From Leclercia adecarboxylata (GTDB lineage: Bacteria > Pseudomonadota > Gammaproteobacteria > Enterobacterales > Enterobacteriaceae): a DNA stretch of 64,000 bases. The notes below the pieces were generated by a model. That model saw only the letters and a program-made list of their open reading frames with translations, was not told the DNA's origin and made no database searches. Location: contig NZ_CP040889.1 of the NCBI RefSeq assembly GCF_006171285.1, positions 2,108,001 to 2,172,000 of the forward strand, given 5' to 3'. A program made the translations under genes and the position numbers. Numbering within the stretch: the stretch's first letter is position 1; each line of letters begins with the position of its first letter. Below are positions 1-9,158 of the stretch, one piece after another.

Positions 1-1
1 G

Positions 2-703
2 CCGCTGGGCAGTTTCCTCGGGGGCATCATCGGCTGGCGCAACGTCTTTAACGGCGCGGCGGTGATGGGCGTGCTCTGTATTCTGTGGGTGTGGAAAGCG
101 CTGCCGTCGCTGCCGGGCGAAGCCGCGCATCACAAGCAGAACATGTTCAGCCTGCTGAAACGCCCCGGCGTGCTGGCGGGGATGACCGCCATCTTTATGG
201 CCTTCGCCGGGCAGTTCGCCTTCTTTACCTATATCCGTCCGGTGTTTACGACCCTGGCCGGATTTAATGTCGACGGCCTGACGCTGGTGCTTTTAAGCTT
301 CGGTATCGCCAGCTTTGTCGGCACTTCGCTCTCGGCGCAGTTCCTGAAACGTTCCCTGAAAGTGGCGCTGGCGGGCGCACCGCTGGTACTGGCCATTAGC
401 GCTGCCGTGCTGATCCTGTGGGGGAGTGACAAGTGGGTGGCCTCGGCGATTGCCATTATTTGGGGCTTTGCCTTTGCGCTGATCCCGGTGGGCTGGTCGA
501 CGTGGATCACCCGTTCCCTTGCCGATCAGGCCGAAAAAGCCGGTTCCATTCAGGTGGCGGTGATCCAGCTGGCGAACACCTGCGGCGCGGCGGTGGGCGG
601 TATCGCGCTGGATAATTTGGGGCTGACATCACCGCTGGTGATTTCCGGTACGCTGATGCTGCTGACGGCCCTGCTGGTGGCGGGGAAAGTGAAGGCGCAG
701 TAG
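2..703 (+). CDS. nepI: Purine ribonucleoside efflux pump NepI (5'-truncated by window)
   Basis: Inner-membrane MFS exporter. E. coli NepI expels purine nucleosides such as inosine by proton antiport. The visible 233 residues are the C-terminal portion of a protein of about 396 residues; the frame is open from the window edge (PLGSFLGG...) to the TAG. I recognise it by near-identity to E. coli NepI over stretches such as [12 protein letters not shown] and [19 protein letters not shown]. About six hydrophobic segments fit the second MFS half. It converges on yicL, with a palindromic repeat pair between the two stops. The start lies outside the window. Confidence 0.93.
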   Translation, partial: PLGSFLGGIIGWRNVFNGAAVMGVLCILWVWKALPSLPGEAAHHKQNMFSLLKRPGVLAGMTAIFMAFAGQFAFFTYIRPVFTTLAGFNVDGLTLVLLSFGIASFVGTSLSAQFLKRSLKVALAGAPLVLAISAAVLILWGSDKWVASAIAIIWGFAFALIPVGWSTWITRSLADQAEKAGSIQVAVIQLANTCGAAVGGIALDNLGLTSPLVISGTLMLLTALLVAGKVKAQ

Positions 704-711
704 GTAATTTT

Positions 712-797
712 CCCCTCACCCCGGCCCTCTCCCCAACGGGGCGAGGGAGAAAAGACAGTTCCCTCTCCCCTGTGGGGAGAGGGTTAGGGTGAGGGGT
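712..797. repeat. Paired palindromic repeats (CCCTCACCC / GGGTGAGGG type)
   Basis: Two units in opposite orientation. Each has a CCCTCTCCCC/GGGGAGAGGG stem, and the outer edges are CCCCTCACCC and GGGTGAGGGG. The same family recurs near 1854, 20906, 25128, 30592 and 30670, always just beyond gene ends. They probably fold into stable hairpins and may stop or stabilise converging transcripts of nepI and yicL. The family name is not certain; they are REP-like intergenic elements. Confidence 0.75.
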
Positions 798-802
798 AAT
801 GG

Positions 803-1708
803 CTACCCAGACTTCTGAACCCGTCTTCTCGAATCCATCGAAATCAGCACCACCGACGACACAATCAGCAGCGTGCCCAGCCAGTCCGGCAGGGTAAACG
901 CCACCCCCAGTAAAATCACTGACAGCAGAGCGCTGCTCAGCGGCTCGGCGCAGCTCAGAATGCTCGCTTTCGGCCCGCCAATCATCTGGGCGCCTTTCAG
1001 ATACAGGCTGAAGGTCACCGCCGTGCCGATCACCACCAGATAGAAGAACGCCAGCAGTATGCTGCCGTCGATGACGAAGCTGGTGCCGCGCCCGGCGTAG
1101 AACGGCGTCAGCATTAATCCGGCCAGCAGCATACTCCAGCCGACAATCGGCAGCGTGCCGTAGCGGGCGATCAGCGTGGACGGGTAGGTGGTGTAAAACG
1201 CTGCGGCGAAGGCGGAGGCGATACCCCAGGCCAGCGCGGCCGGAGAGATGGTCAGCGAGGTGGGATCGCCGTGGGTGACCAGTAAAAAGGTGCCGATAAG
1301 CGAGGTCATGATCGCCGCCAGCACAAAGATGCCCGGTCGCTTTTTGCGCGCCAGCGCGAACCACGCCACGATAATGGTCGGCGACAGGAACTGCAGCACG
1401 GTGGCGGTAGCGGCGTTGGATTTTTCAATCGTCACCAGGAAGGTGAGCTGGACGATAAGCGCCCCGAACAGGGAAAAAATCAGCAGGCTGAGGGCGTCTT
1501 TGCGATTTTTGATGACCGTGAAAATCTTGTCACCGTGGACGAATGAGAGTGTCAGCAGGATCACGCCGGCAAACAGCAGGCGGATCATGGTCAGATACGG
1601 CGAAGGGATCTGACTTTTCTCCATGATGTACTGCGCGCAAACCCCCGAACTGCCCCATAAAATGGCGGCGATCAGGACGTTCAGCATCCCTTTTTTTGTG
1701 GCACCCAT
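803..1708 (-). CDS. yicL: EamA/DMT-family permease YicL
   Basis: Inner-membrane transporter of the drug/metabolite superfamily, 301 residues, with about ten hydrophobic segments arranged as two EamA repeats. The sequence closely matches E. coli YicL ([20 protein letters not shown] at the N-terminus, [20 protein letters not shown] in the second repeat). The substrate is unknown. The ATG is preceded by GGGGAGA at good spacing. It converges on nepI; upstream lies a REP element and the end of the beta-glucoside operon. In E. coli yicL is close to nlpA and nepI, so this is backbone. Confidence 0.92.
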   Translation of the reverse strand: MGATKKGMLNVLIAAILWGSSGVCAQYIMEKSQIPSPYLTMIRLLFAGVILLTLSFVHGDKIFTVIKNRKDALSLLIFSLFGALIVQLTFLVTIEKSNAATATVLQFLSPTIIVAWFALARKKRPGIFVLAAIMTSLIGTFLLVTHGDPTSLTISPAALAWGIASAFAAAFYTTYPSTLIARYGTLPIVGWSMLLAGLMLTPFYAGRGTSFVIDGSILLAFFYLVVIGTAVTFSLYLKGAQMIGGPKASILSCAEPLSSALLSVILLGVAFTLPDWLGTLLIVSSVVLISMDSRRRVQKSG

Positions 1709-1760
1709 GTTCTCCCCTGCAATATTGGCTTTTCAAAGGCCAGCAGCATAACACGGGTCT

Positions 1761-1830
1761 TGCCGGGTGGCGCTACGCTTACCCGGCCTACGAATTTAGT
1801 AGGCCCGTGCAAGCGCAGCGCCGCCGGGTG
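1761..1830. repeat. REP element
   Basis: TGCCGGGTGGCGCTACGC...ACCCGGCCTA is the classic enterobacterial REP stem; a degenerate opposed copy (GCGCCGCCGGGTGC) follows. Other copies lie at 12178, 15624, 21861 and 21907. It is located between yicL and the porin gene end. Confidence 0.8.
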
Positions 1831-1853
1831 CAATGGGGGTGTGCGGCCTGATG

Positions 1854-1887
1854 CCCTCACCCCGGCCCTCTCCCACCGGGAGAGGGT
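1854..1887. repeat. Palindromic repeat (CCCTCACCC type), single unit
   Basis: CCCTCACCCCGGCCCTCTCCC followed by GGGAGAGGGT. This is a single hairpin unit of the family seen at 712-797, located just downstream of the terminator of the beta-glucoside operon. Confidence 0.7.
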
Positions 1888-1897
1888 GCAAACACTA

Positions 1898-1925
1898 AAA
1901 ACGGCAACCTGGTTGCCGTTTTGCT
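1898..1925 (-). terminator. Terminator of the beta-glucoside operon
   Basis: The inverted repeat AACGGCAACC/GGTTGCCGTT is followed by TTTT when read on the minus strand, a few bases after the porin stop codon. It looks like a rho-independent terminator closing the leftward operon. Confidence 0.7.
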
Positions 1926-1931
1926 TTTACC

Positions 1932-3311
1932 TCAGAACCACGCCTCCCACATCGCGCCGACGTTGAAGTCGTCGAGGGTTTCGTCTTTGGTGTTGTTCAC
2001 GCGGGCGGTGCGTTCGTTATCCACCTTGCCGCCGGTGACGTAGAAGCGCAGCATCGGGCGGAATTCCGGGCCCATGGCGATGGACATGTTCTGCGACAGG
2101 GTCAGCTTCCAGCCCTTGTTGTCGCCGCCGTTGTCGTAATCAACATGCTGCCAGCCCGCTTCCAGCCAGGTGGAGTGCACGTCGTTCCACCAGTGCATCG
2201 GGCGCACGATGGCATTGTAGTTCTTGCGGTTGTCGGTCTTGTCGCGGCTGTTATCAAAGTCGTGGAAGGCCAGAATGTACTCCACCTGGGTCGCCTGGGT
2301 GAACTTGTGCAGCCCTTCGAAGCTGGCGTACACCGTGGTCAGATCCTCGGTTTTGTTGAACACGCTGTTGTCCGAGTTATCGGAGTAGCGGGCGATCACC
2401 TTGTTCACGCCGCTGTCGTTGGTGTGGCTCAGCACCACGCCGCCCTGCCAGGCGTTGGTCCGCTCTTCGGTGTCGATGGCCTTCGAGTCAAAGCCGTAGT
2501 TGGCGTACAGCTCGAGGTCGATCGGGCCGAGCTTCATGCCGTGAATTTTGGAGGTGGCCGCGTAGTTGCCCTTGTCCCCGGTGCCGGAGCCGCCGGTACA
2601 GGTGATGCGCGACGGGTTGGCCTCATCGTCCATCACTTCCGGGCTGCAGGATTCGACCGCCGCCACGGTGGCCACGTCAAACTGCACGCCGCCGATGTCG
2701 AAGTTCTTCACCCCGGCGCCCTGGCCGTCGTGGTTCATCCAGAAGTAGTCGTTGATGCCCTGCTGCGGACGCTGGTGGAAGTCACGCCCCGCCCAGATAT
2801 AGGCGTTCGGGTTGGATTCCAGAATGTTGGTCACCCCCGCGTAGGCTTTTTTCAGGTTAACTTCGTCGCCCCAGTGGTCGATCATCACGTTGACGTCCCA
2901 GATGGCGCCGTTTTCGCCCTTGAAGGCCTTGGAGAGCTGGAACTCACCGCCGTTGCCTTCGTTACCCAGACGGCCGATTGCCGAGGCGCCGTTGTAGGAG
3001 CCGTCCACCGCCACGTACTTCTGATCCGCAGCCTGGAAGTGCGCCCCGTAGCGGGCATAGCCGGTAAATTTAATCCCGAACGGAATAGCCATATCCGGGG
3101 ACTGGGCGGCGCTCTGCGGCTCGTTAATAACGTCGGCTTTTTTCGCCACCGCGGCATCCATTTTCGCCTGGCGTTCTGCCAGGGCTTTATCCACCGCTTT
3201 GGCCACAATGGCGTCGATTTGCTCCTGAGTAAATTCTTGGGCGAGGACAGAAATCGGGCAAAGCGCGGCGATAACCGCCATTGTTAATGGAAGTTTTTTA
3301 ATCATATTCAT
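1932..3311 (-). CDS. LamB/ScrY-type carbohydrate porin (BglH-like)
   Basis: Outer-membrane sugar channel of 459 residues. It has a signal peptide (residues 1-24, ending VLAQ). A hydrophilic helical segment follows (about 25-60, EQIDAIVAKAVDKALAERQ, coiled-coil-like as in ScrY). The rest is a maltoporin-type barrel starting GIKFTGYARYGAHF and ending with a C-terminal aromatic (EAWF) typical of barrel assembly. It is the last gene of the operon, after a 160-bp gap (3312-3471) that could hold its own promoter, though I see no clear one. The role inferred from context is uptake of beta-glucosides. The shaft-like N-terminus suggests a trimer with a periplasmic extension. Confidence 0.88.
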   Translation of the reverse strand: MNMIKKLPLTMAVIAALCPISVLAQEFTQEQIDAIVAKAVDKALAERQAKMDAAVAKKADVINEPQSAAQSPDMAIPFGIKFTGYARYGAHFQAADQKYVAVDGSYNGASAIGRLGNEGNGGEFQLSKAFKGENGAIWDVNVMIDHWGDEVNLKKAYAGVTNILESNPNAYIWAGRDFHQRPQQGINDYFWMNHDGQGAGVKNFDIGGVQFDVATVAAVESCSPEVMDDEANPSRITCTGGSGTGDKGNYAATSKIHGMKLGPIDLELYANYGFDSKAIDTEERTNAWQGGVVLSHTNDSGVNKVIARYSDNSDNSVFNKTEDLTTVYASFEGLHKFTQATQVEYILAFHDFDNSRDKTDNRKNYNAIVRPMHWWNDVHSTWLEAGWQHVDYDNGGDNKGWKLTLSQNMSIAMGPEFRPMLRFYVTGGKVDNERTARVNNTKDETLDDFNVGAMWEAWF

Positions 3312-3471
3312 GGTTATCTCAATATATTTAAATTTTATTCAGACAATAACCACCCCGTTCCGGATTGACAGAATATGTCGCTATCATCAGAACAAGTTGA
3401 TTTTATATTTTATGGGTACAGAGGCTTTACACTATTATCGTAAGACTATCTCCATCACTGATATTTAAATA

Positions 3472-3777
3472 TTAGCGCTGATATAAATGAATAATCTCTT
3501 CGGATAATTCACGGGCCAGCAGCGAGTTCATTAAATGATCCTGAGCGTGCACCATAATTAAGGTCATCGGCTGACGGGCTTCGCCCGCGTCCTGCTCGAT
3601 GAGTTTGGTCTGCATATGGTGCGCCTGGCGCGCGTAACCATCGGCTTCGCGCAGCAGGCTTTTCGCTTCGTCAAAGTTGCCCTGCCGCGCAGCATGCAGT
3701 GCTTCAAAGCACAGGCTGCGCGACTGACCAGCATTGACGATGATTTCCATTACGGCTTCTTCTAAGGCAATCATCAT
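3472..3777 (-). CDS. PTS lactose/cellobiose-family IIA component
   Basis: Cytoplasmic phosphocarrier of 101 residues, ChbA/LacF family. The motif around the phosphorylated histidine (QAHHMQTKLIEQ) and the C-terminal DHLMNSLLARELSEEI helix are both visible. It accepts phosphate from HPr and passes it to the IIB protein encoded upstream at 6527. It follows the glucosidase gene by 8 bp, so it is in the same transcript. The start is ATG at 3777 or 3774 (two methionines in tandem). Confidence 0.9.
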   Translation of the reverse strand: MMIALEEAVMEIIVNAGQSRSLCFEALHAARQGNFDEAKSLLREADGYARQAHHMQTKLIEQDAGEARQPMTLIMVHAQDHLMNSLLARELSEEIIHLYQR

Positions 3778-3785
3778 CTCTTACT

Positions 3786-5171
3786 CTATTTATCGAAACT
3801 ATTATTCAGAGAGGTTTGGGCAAACCATTCTCCGCTCTTTTTAATGGTGCGCTGCTGCGTCTCTAAATCGAGCTGGACAAAACCATAGCGGTTTTTATAT
3901 GCGTTGCACCACGACCAGTTATCAATAAATGTCCACATATGGTAGCCAAGACAATTACTGCCTTCGCTAATACCTTTATGCAGCCATTTAAGATGTTCAG
4001 AAATAAAGTCGATACGATATTGGTCGTTAATCTGGCCGTTCTCAATAAAACGCTGCTCGTTTTCGACGCCCATTCCATTTTCAGAAATAAAACAGCGTGG
4101 GTTGCCGTAATTATCGCGCAGGTTAATGAGAATATCGTAAATACCCGGCTCGTAGATTTCCCAGCCGCGATACGGGTTCATCTTGCGTCCCGGCATCTCG
4201 TAGCTGTCGAAGAACCATTCCGGCATAAACGGCGCGTTCGGATTAATGGCCGTATCACGACACTTCACCCGACGCGGCTGGTAGTAGTTAATGCCCAGCA
4301 GGTCGATTTTACCGTCAGCAATCAGCGCGCTGTCTTCTGGCAAACAGGCTGGCAGCTGATCGTGCGCTTTCAGCATCGCCACCAGGTCCGCCGGGTATTC
4401 ACCGCACAGCACCGGGTCGAGGAAGCTGCGGTTAAACAGCAGATCGCAATGGTGCGCGGCTTTCACGTCCGCCGGGTTCTGTGAACGCGGATAGGACGGG
4501 GTCAGGTTCAGCACGATGCCAATCTCACCGGGGTGATGCCCGGCGCGAAAGGCGCGAACCGCCTGCGCATGGGCCAGTACGGTGTGATAAGCCACCGTGG
4601 CCGCACGACGGAAATCGACCACGTTCGGGTAGTGGAAATCATACAGATACCCGCCCTCTACCGGCACAATCGGCTCGTTAAAGGTAAACCAGTGCATTAC
4701 CCGATCGCCAAAAAGCTTAAAGCAGGTTTCTGCGTAACGACCGTAGGCCGCCACTACATCCCGGTTTTCCCAGCCGCCAATCTCCTGCATCGCCATCGGC
4801 ATGTCGAAGTGGAACAGGGTGATAAACGGCTTGATGCCCTGGGCGATCAGTTCGTCGATCACCTGGTTGTAGAAGGCCACCGCCTCCTGATTCACTTCCC
4901 CGGTGCCGTCCGGGATCAGGCGCGCCCAGCTTATCGAGGTGCGAAAGCTATTGTGGTTCAGCTGCTTTAACAGCTGAATGTCGGCTTTCCAGTGCTGATA
5001 AAACGTGGACGTATTCTGCGGCCCCACCCCGTTGTGAAAGCGATTCGGCTCTGTGGCAAACCAGTGATCCCAGATGGATAATCCTTTACCACTGCTTTGG
5101 CTTTCCCCTTCGGTTTGAGTTGCAGAACAGGCGCTACCCCACCAGAAGTTCTCGGGAAATGCATATTTCAT
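3786..5171 (-). CDS. 6-phospho-beta-glucosidase, GH1
   Basis: Cytoplasmic hydrolase of 461 residues, glycoside hydrolase family 1. It splits phosphorylated beta-glucosides delivered by the PTS. The N-terminus (FPENFWWGSACSATQTEG) is the usual GH1 opening. The acid/base glutamate lies in TFNEPIV and the nucleophile glutamate in ISENGMG. It sits between IIC (17-bp gap) and IIA (8-bp gap), which assigns it to PTS-imported substrates. The length is standard. The exact sugar (cellobiose, arbutin or salicin) cannot be read from sequence. Confidence 0.93.
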   Translation of the reverse strand: MKYAFPENFWWGSACSATQTEGESQSSGKGLSIWDHWFATEPNRFHNGVGPQNTSTFYQHWKADIQLLKQLNHNSFRTSISWARLIPDGTGEVNQEAVAFYNQVIDELIAQGIKPFITLFHFDMPMAMQEIGGWENRDVVAAYGRYAETCFKLFGDRVMHWFTFNEPIVPVEGGYLYDFHYPNVVDFRRAATVAYHTVLAHAQAVRAFRAGHHPGEIGIVLNLTPSYPRSQNPADVKAAHHCDLLFNRSFLDPVLCGEYPADLVAMLKAHDQLPACLPEDSALIADGKIDLLGINYYQPRRVKCRDTAINPNAPFMPEWFFDSYEMPGRKMNPYRGWEIYEPGIYDILINLRDNYGNPRCFISENGMGVENEQRFIENGQINDQYRIDFISEHLKWLHKGISEGSNCLGYHMWTFIDNWSWCNAYKNRYGFVQLDLETQQRTIKKSGEWFAQTSLNNSFDK

Positions 5172-5188
5172 AAATCGTCCTCTTTGAC

Positions 5189-6514
5189 TTAATTGCCGAC
5201 GGTCTCTGCTGCACCTACGGTCGCCTGCGCTTTCTGCTCTTCGGTTTTCACCAGAGAACGCTCATAAGCACGCAGGAACGGTAAATACATCAGCGCCGAC
5301 ATCACCATACAAATGACGCACATCACCACCGGACTCAGGGCCCAGTTTGCCGCCCAGGAGGCACCAATCGGAGCCGGGGTCGTCCACGGCGTCAGCGACA
5401 CAACCTGTGCCAGCCAGCCGAGTTTGGTGGCGGTATACGCCAGACAAGCGTTGATCATCGGAACGAACACGAACGGAATAAACAGCATCGGGTTCATGAT
5501 GATCGGCGCACCGAACAGAATAGGCTCGTTGATGTTAAAGAAACTTGGCACCACGCCCATTTTACCAATGGTACGCAGGTGCGTTACGCGGCTACGCAGC
5601 AGCAGGAAGGCCAGCGGCAGGGTAGAGCCAACGCCGCCGATCAGCAGGTAGTGGTCCCAGAAGCCCTGCAGATAGACGTGCGGCAGCGCAGCGCCGGCAG
5701 CCAGCGCGGCCTGGTTGGCGGAGAGGTTAGCCATCCAGAATGGGTTCATAATCCCGGTCACGATCAGCGCGCCGTGGATGCCAGCGAACCAGAAGATCTG
5801 GCACAGCAGCACGGAGAGCAGGATAGCGGGCAGGGAATCCGAAGCGGAAACCAGCGGCTCCAGCAGGTGCATAATCGCCTGCGGGATGATCATACCGGTC
5901 TGGGCTTCGATAAACAGGTTCAGCGGGTGCAGGGTACCGATAATGACCACGACCGGGATCAGGATCTCAAACGAACGCGCCACGCCGGTCGGCACTTCCT
6001 TCGGCAGACGGATGGTGACTTTGTGATCCTTCAGCCACGCGTAAACGCGGGTGGCATAGATAGAGGTGATAAGCGCGGTGAAGATCCCCTGGCCCGACAG
6101 ATACTGGGTGGAGATTTTGCCGTCGGCATACGGGGCGGCCACCAGCAGGAACGCCATAAACGCCAGCAGGCCGGACATCACCGGATCCAGGTTAAACTGA
6201 CGCCCGAGGCTCGCACCAATGCCCACGGAGATAAAGAAGGTCATCACGCCCATGCTGAGGTTAAACGGCAGCATCAGCTGTTCACGGTAGGTCTCAGAAA
6301 AGTCCAGCCAGCCGCGGGCAAAGCTGTTGGTGGTATCCGCGGAGAACGGCGGGAAGATGAACACCAGCATAAACGAGCCGATGATCATGAACGGCAGCGC
6401 GGCGGTAAAACCGTCGCGGATGGCAATCACGTACTTCTGCTGGCCCAGCTTGCCCGCCAGCGGCGCGATGGACTGCTCAATGACGGCAACCATAGATTGA
6501 TATAACGAACTCAT
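5189..6514 (-). CDS. PTS cellobiose/lactose-type IIC permease
   Basis: Inner-membrane sugar channel of the PTS, 441 residues, about ten hydrophobic segments, CelB/ChbC family. The family signature NINEPILFGAPIIMNP is present in the second half. The protein carries no fused IIB, consistent with separate IIA and IIB genes in the operon. It follows IIB by 12 bp. The C-terminal 20 residues are polar and variable. Confidence 0.93.
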   Translation of the reverse strand: MSSLYQSMVAVIEQSIAPLAGKLGQQKYVIAIRDGFTAALPFMIIGSFMLVFIFPPFSADTTNSFARGWLDFSETYREQLMLPFNLSMGVMTFFISVGIGASLGRQFNLDPVMSGLLAFMAFLLVAAPYADGKISTQYLSGQGIFTALITSIYATRVYAWLKDHKVTIRLPKEVPTGVARSFEILIPVVVIIGTLHPLNLFIEAQTGMIIPQAIMHLLEPLVSASDSLPAILLSVLLCQIFWFAGIHGALIVTGIMNPFWMANLSANQAALAAGAALPHVYLQGFWDHYLLIGGVGSTLPLAFLLLRSRVTHLRTIGKMGVVPSFFNINEPILFGAPIIMNPMLFIPFVFVPMINACLAYTATKLGWLAQVVSLTPWTTPAPIGASWAANWALSPVVMCVICMVMSALMYLPFLRAYERSLVKTEEQKAQATVGAAETVGN

Positions 6515-6526
6515 GAGAACACCTTC

Positions 6527-6841
6527 TTAGTGTGCCGCTTCAATGAGCGACAGAGCATAGTCCAGCACCTTATCACCACGTTGCATACCGTAGTCCATCA
6601 TATCAATGGCTTGTACCGGCACACCTTGCGTAGCAGCCTTGTCTGAGAGCGTTTTTAACATGTATTTGACTTGCGGTCCGAGAAGCACGACCTGGTATTG
6701 CGGAAACTGTGTATCAAATTCTGCAACACCGTAAGCATCGATTTTGACAGGTAAACCGCGTTCGTCCGCGGCTTCGACCATTTTCCGTACCAGCAGACTG
6801 GTGGACATCCCGGCAGAACAGCACAGCATAATCTTGAACAT
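6527..6841 (-). CDS. PTS cellobiose/lactose-type IIB component
   Basis: Small cytoplasmic phosphotransfer protein (104 residues from the ATG at 6841). The N-terminal P-loop (MLCCSAGMSTSLLV) contains the phospho-accepting cysteine. I prefer ATG 6841 over the in-frame TTG at 6847 because GAGGATGG lies at workable spacing. It is first in the operon, directly behind the operator region shared with the lacI-type gene. Confidence 0.9.
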   Translation of the reverse strand: MFKIMLCCSAGMSTSLLVRKMVEAADERGLPVKIDAYGVAEFDTQFPQYQVVLLGPQVKYMLKTLSDKAATQGVPVQAIDMMDYGMQRGDKVLDYALSLIEAAH

Positions 6842-6894
6842 CGACAACCATCCTCAAAATGTAAATAGTTATTGCGGAGATGATTGGATAACAT

Positions 6895-6912
6895 ATGGAA
6901 ACCGGTTTCCAT
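6895..6912. promoter_or_regulatory. LacI-family operator, perfect palindrome
   Basis: ATGGAAACCGGTTTCCAT is an 18-bp perfect palindrome with a central CG, as expected of LacI/AscG-type operators. It lies 54 bp upstream of the IIB start and is the probable binding site of the divergent regulator. A half-matching TGTGA-N6-TCAAGA at 6929-6945 may be a CRP site; this second assignment is weak. Confidence 0.8.
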
Positions 6913-7021
6913 CCATATAAGACAGAAGTGTGACAGCCATCAAGATCCATTACTTATGGGGCCTGTTAATCGGATTTGGGTCACATATTTTGGCTGCTTT
7001 TGCATCAGTTAGAGTGGAAAC

Positions 7022-7036
7022 GGAAAATCGGTTTCC
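7022..7036. promoter_or_regulatory. Second, imperfect LacI-family operator
   Basis: GGAAAATCGGTTTCC is an imperfect copy of the palindrome at 6895-6912, with additional GGAAAC half-sites on both sides (7016 and 7045). A TATAAT box at 7071-7076 lies downstream, so this site is placed to autoregulate the lacI-type gene. The 127-bp spacing between operators would allow DNA looping. Confidence 0.6.
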
Positions 7037-7135
7037 ATGGAAAACGGAAACAGATATACTCCTGAATGGCTATAATATGAGCCGAAGTGGGATCGGGAAT
7101 TACAGGGGCCAGGAGAGACCTGTCAGGGGAAAAAG

Positions 7136-8083
7136 ATGTCTACAATCAACGATGTATCACGTCTGGCCGGGGTGTCTAAAGCCACGGTATCACGGGTGTT
7201 GAGCGGGTCGCGCGGCGTGAAGGAAGCCAGCCGCCAGGCCGTACTGAAAGCAGTGGAAGAGCTGAACTATCGGCCAAACGTGATTGCCCAGTCGCTGCTC
7301 AGCCAGTCAACCGGCTGTATCGGGGTGATCTGCGCCCAGGACAACATTAATCAGACCACCGGTTATCTGTACGCGCTGGAAAAACATCTCAGCCAGCACC
7401 AGAAGCACCTGCTGCTTCGCTTCGCCAATTCCAAAGCCGACGTCATGAACGCGCTGGAAGAGCTCTCCTGCGGGTTATGCGATGACATTCTGATTATCGG
7501 CGCCCGTTTCCCGCTGCACATCGATCAGGAGAACGTCATCCTGGTGGACTGCATGGAAACCAACAACGTCAACAGCATCCAGTACGACCATGCTTTTGCC
7601 GCGGAAACCGCCTGTAACTTTCTCGCCAGCCAGGGGCGCCGTCAGATTGCCCTGATCCACCCGCACGGCAGCGGTTTTGCCGATCAGGTGCTGCTGGGCT
7701 ACAAGCATGGGCTGGAGAAAAACTTCCTGCCGTTTAATCGCAACCTGGTCTTTATGGACGCCACCTCCTCCTCCGTGGCGCTGCAGGAGCTGCTCAACAA
7801 CGCCAGTACGGTCAATTTCAACGCCTTACTGGTGGCCGACGAGCAGGAAGCACAGCGGGTGATCCCGCAGCTGCAGGCTTTCAACCGGTCCGTACCGGGG
7901 GACATCATGGTGTTCAGCCTTGCGGGATCGCTGCATCTGCCGGGTATTCCGACCATTCCGGCGATTGAGTACTCGATGGATGCCATGGCGGCACGGATCG
8001 TCAGCTGGCTGAATGAGAAGACCCAGATGCTCGGGTCGTATGTGCTGCGCGGGGATTTAATTATTCCGGATGTGCGGCGCTAA
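7136..8083 (+). CDS. LacI-family transcriptional regulator of the beta-glucoside operon
   Basis: DNA-binding repressor of 315 residues. The N-terminal helix-turn-helix (residues 2-22, INDVSRLAGVSKATVSRVL) and hinge helix are followed by a periplasmic-binding-protein-like effector domain. It resembles AscG-type regulators. The ATG is preceded by AGGGGA. It is divergent from the PTS operon with two operator-like palindromes between them, so it most likely represses that operon and itself until a beta-glucoside inducer binds. Confidence 0.9.
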   Translation: MSTINDVSRLAGVSKATVSRVLSGSRGVKEASRQAVLKAVEELNYRPNVIAQSLLSQSTGCIGVICAQDNINQTTGYLYALEKHLSQHQKHLLLRFANSKADVMNALEELSCGLCDDILIIGARFPLHIDQENVILVDCMETNNVNSIQYDHAFAAETACNFLASQGRRQIALIHPHGSGFADQVLLGYKHGLEKNFLPFNRNLVFMDATSSSVALQELLNNASTVNFNALLVADEQEAQRVIPQLQAFNRSVPGDIMVFSLAGSLHLPGIPTIPAIEYSMDAMAARIVSWLNEKTQMLGSYVLRGDLIIPDVRR

Positions 8084-8089
8084 AAAACT

Positions 8090-8111
8090 AAGGGGGCTTA
8101 ATGGCCCCTTT
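8090..8111. terminator. Bidirectional terminator between lacI-type gene and yicS
   Basis: The stem AAGGGG...CCCCTT lies between two convergent genes. A T-run follows on the minus strand (GTTTTTTAG when read leftward), and TTTA follows on the plus strand. It serves both transcripts. Confidence 0.7.
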
Positions 8112-8119
8112 ATGCGTAA

Positions 8120-8416
8120 TCAGTAATCCTCCATGCAGTCCACCTGATTGACGGCATCCCAGTAACCTTCCTGATTGTTCCGCTCCATCGCCACCACCGC
8201 GTTTTTGACCAGCATCTGATTCGCCTCAGAAGCCATGATCATCGCCTGCCACTCTTTATCGGTTTGCTTGCGTTGCGGGGAACAGGCTTTCTTCACATCC
8301 TTTAAAACCGCCTGTTTCATCTGCTCTAATTTTACCGGGTCGTTCATCTCCTGAGCATGAACGAAGGCGGCGAAAAGCAGGCAGACGATGAGGCAAAACA
8401 GGTGCGCTGACTTCAT
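8120..8416 (-). CDS. yicS: Small secreted protein YicS-like
   Basis: 98-residue protein with an N-terminal signal peptide (MKSAHLFCLIVCLLFAAFVHAQ). The mature part has two cysteines (KKACSP, QVDCMEDY) that could form a disulfide. I chose ATG 8416 because AGGTTTCC/ACCTCC (read as GGAGGT) lies just upstream. E. coli YicS has a similar length, the AMERNNQ motif and the same neighbourhood (nepI, nlpA). Function unknown. Confidence 0.75.
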   Translation of the reverse strand: MKSAHLFCLIVCLLFAAFVHAQEMNDPVKLEQMKQAVLKDVKKACSPQRKQTDKEWQAMIMASEANQMLVKNAVVAMERNNQEGYWDAVNQVDCMEDY

Positions 8417-8482
8417 GGAAACCTCCGGAAAAAAACACACACGTTTATGAAATATATCGTTACATCCGCCTTTGCGACCCAA

Positions 8483-8738
8483 GCCGAAAGTATTAATTTT
8501 GCCAATAGTTGCGCAGGGGTACGACTAAGCGTAGCCGCAGAATTTGGGGTACAGGCAAGCCCGGAAGAAAAATTTGTGACGGCGGGGGACGGACAGCGAA
8601 CAAAGGGTGATGCTGCTCGCAAAGGGGGTTTTACGTTGATTGCACTTACATTTTTTTGCCAGCACAACGCCAGAATTTAGCGATTGTATCCTGGGCTCAG
8701 TGTGCGATAGTCGATGTGCAACGTAACGGGGGAATGAT
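8483..8738. other. Intergenic region without a supported gene
   Basis: Divergent spacer between yicS and the acetyltransferase gene. A 77-codon frame on the plus strand crosses it but has no ribosome-binding site and no protein-like composition. It must contain both promoters; GGGGGAA at 8729-8735 is the Shine-Dalgarno of the right-hand gene. Confidence 0.4.
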
Positions 8739-9158
8739 ATGCAACTGAGTATTACCGACACCATTACTGAACATGAACAGGAAGAGTTACTGCAGGGACT
8801 GCGGATCTATAACAGCCAGTTTATTAGTTTCTCCCGCGTGGCGAGTGATATCGCCGTTTATGCCCGTGATGAGAACGGAAAAATGCGCGGGGGTCTGATC
8901 GGCAACCGTCAGGGCGAGTGGCTGAACATTAAATATCTGTGGGTTAGCGACGAAATACGCGGCAACGGGCTTGGGGGCCAGCTGATGCAGGTCGCCGAAG
9001 ACGAAGCGCGGAAACAGGGATGCCGGCATGCGCTGGTGGATACCTTCAGTTTCCAGGCGCGTCCGTTTTATGAAAAGCAGGGCTATCAGGTGACCATGAC
9101 GCTGGAAGATTTTCCGTACGAGGGAATACAGAGCCATTACCTGTCGAAGGCGCTTTAA
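8739..9158 (+). CDS. GNAT-family N-acetyltransferase
   Basis: 139-residue acetyltransferase of the GNAT fold, cytoplasmic. The acetyl-CoA binding loop is RGNGLG within [16 protein letters not shown]. The C-terminal FYEKQGYQ motif is also typical. The substrate is unknown. GGGGGAA precedes the ATG. Its stop codon overlaps the end of the convergent tetR-type gene by 4 bp. Confidence 0.88.
   Translation: MQLSITDTITEHEQEELLQGLRIYNSQFISFSRVASDIAVYARDENGKMRGGLIGNRQGEWLNIKYLWVSDEIRGNGLGGQLMQVAEDEARKQGCRHALVDTFSFQARPFYEKQGYQVTMTLEDFPYEGIQSHYLSKAL

Noticed and set aside
2145..3287. 380-codon open frame on the plus strand
   Set aside because: Shadow of the LamB-type porin; composition is Val/His/Gly-rich and no start signal is present.
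8447..8680. 77-codon frame upstream of the acetyltransferase gene
   Set aside because: No ribosome-binding site, not protein-like, and an equally long frame exists on the other strand; treated as spacer.
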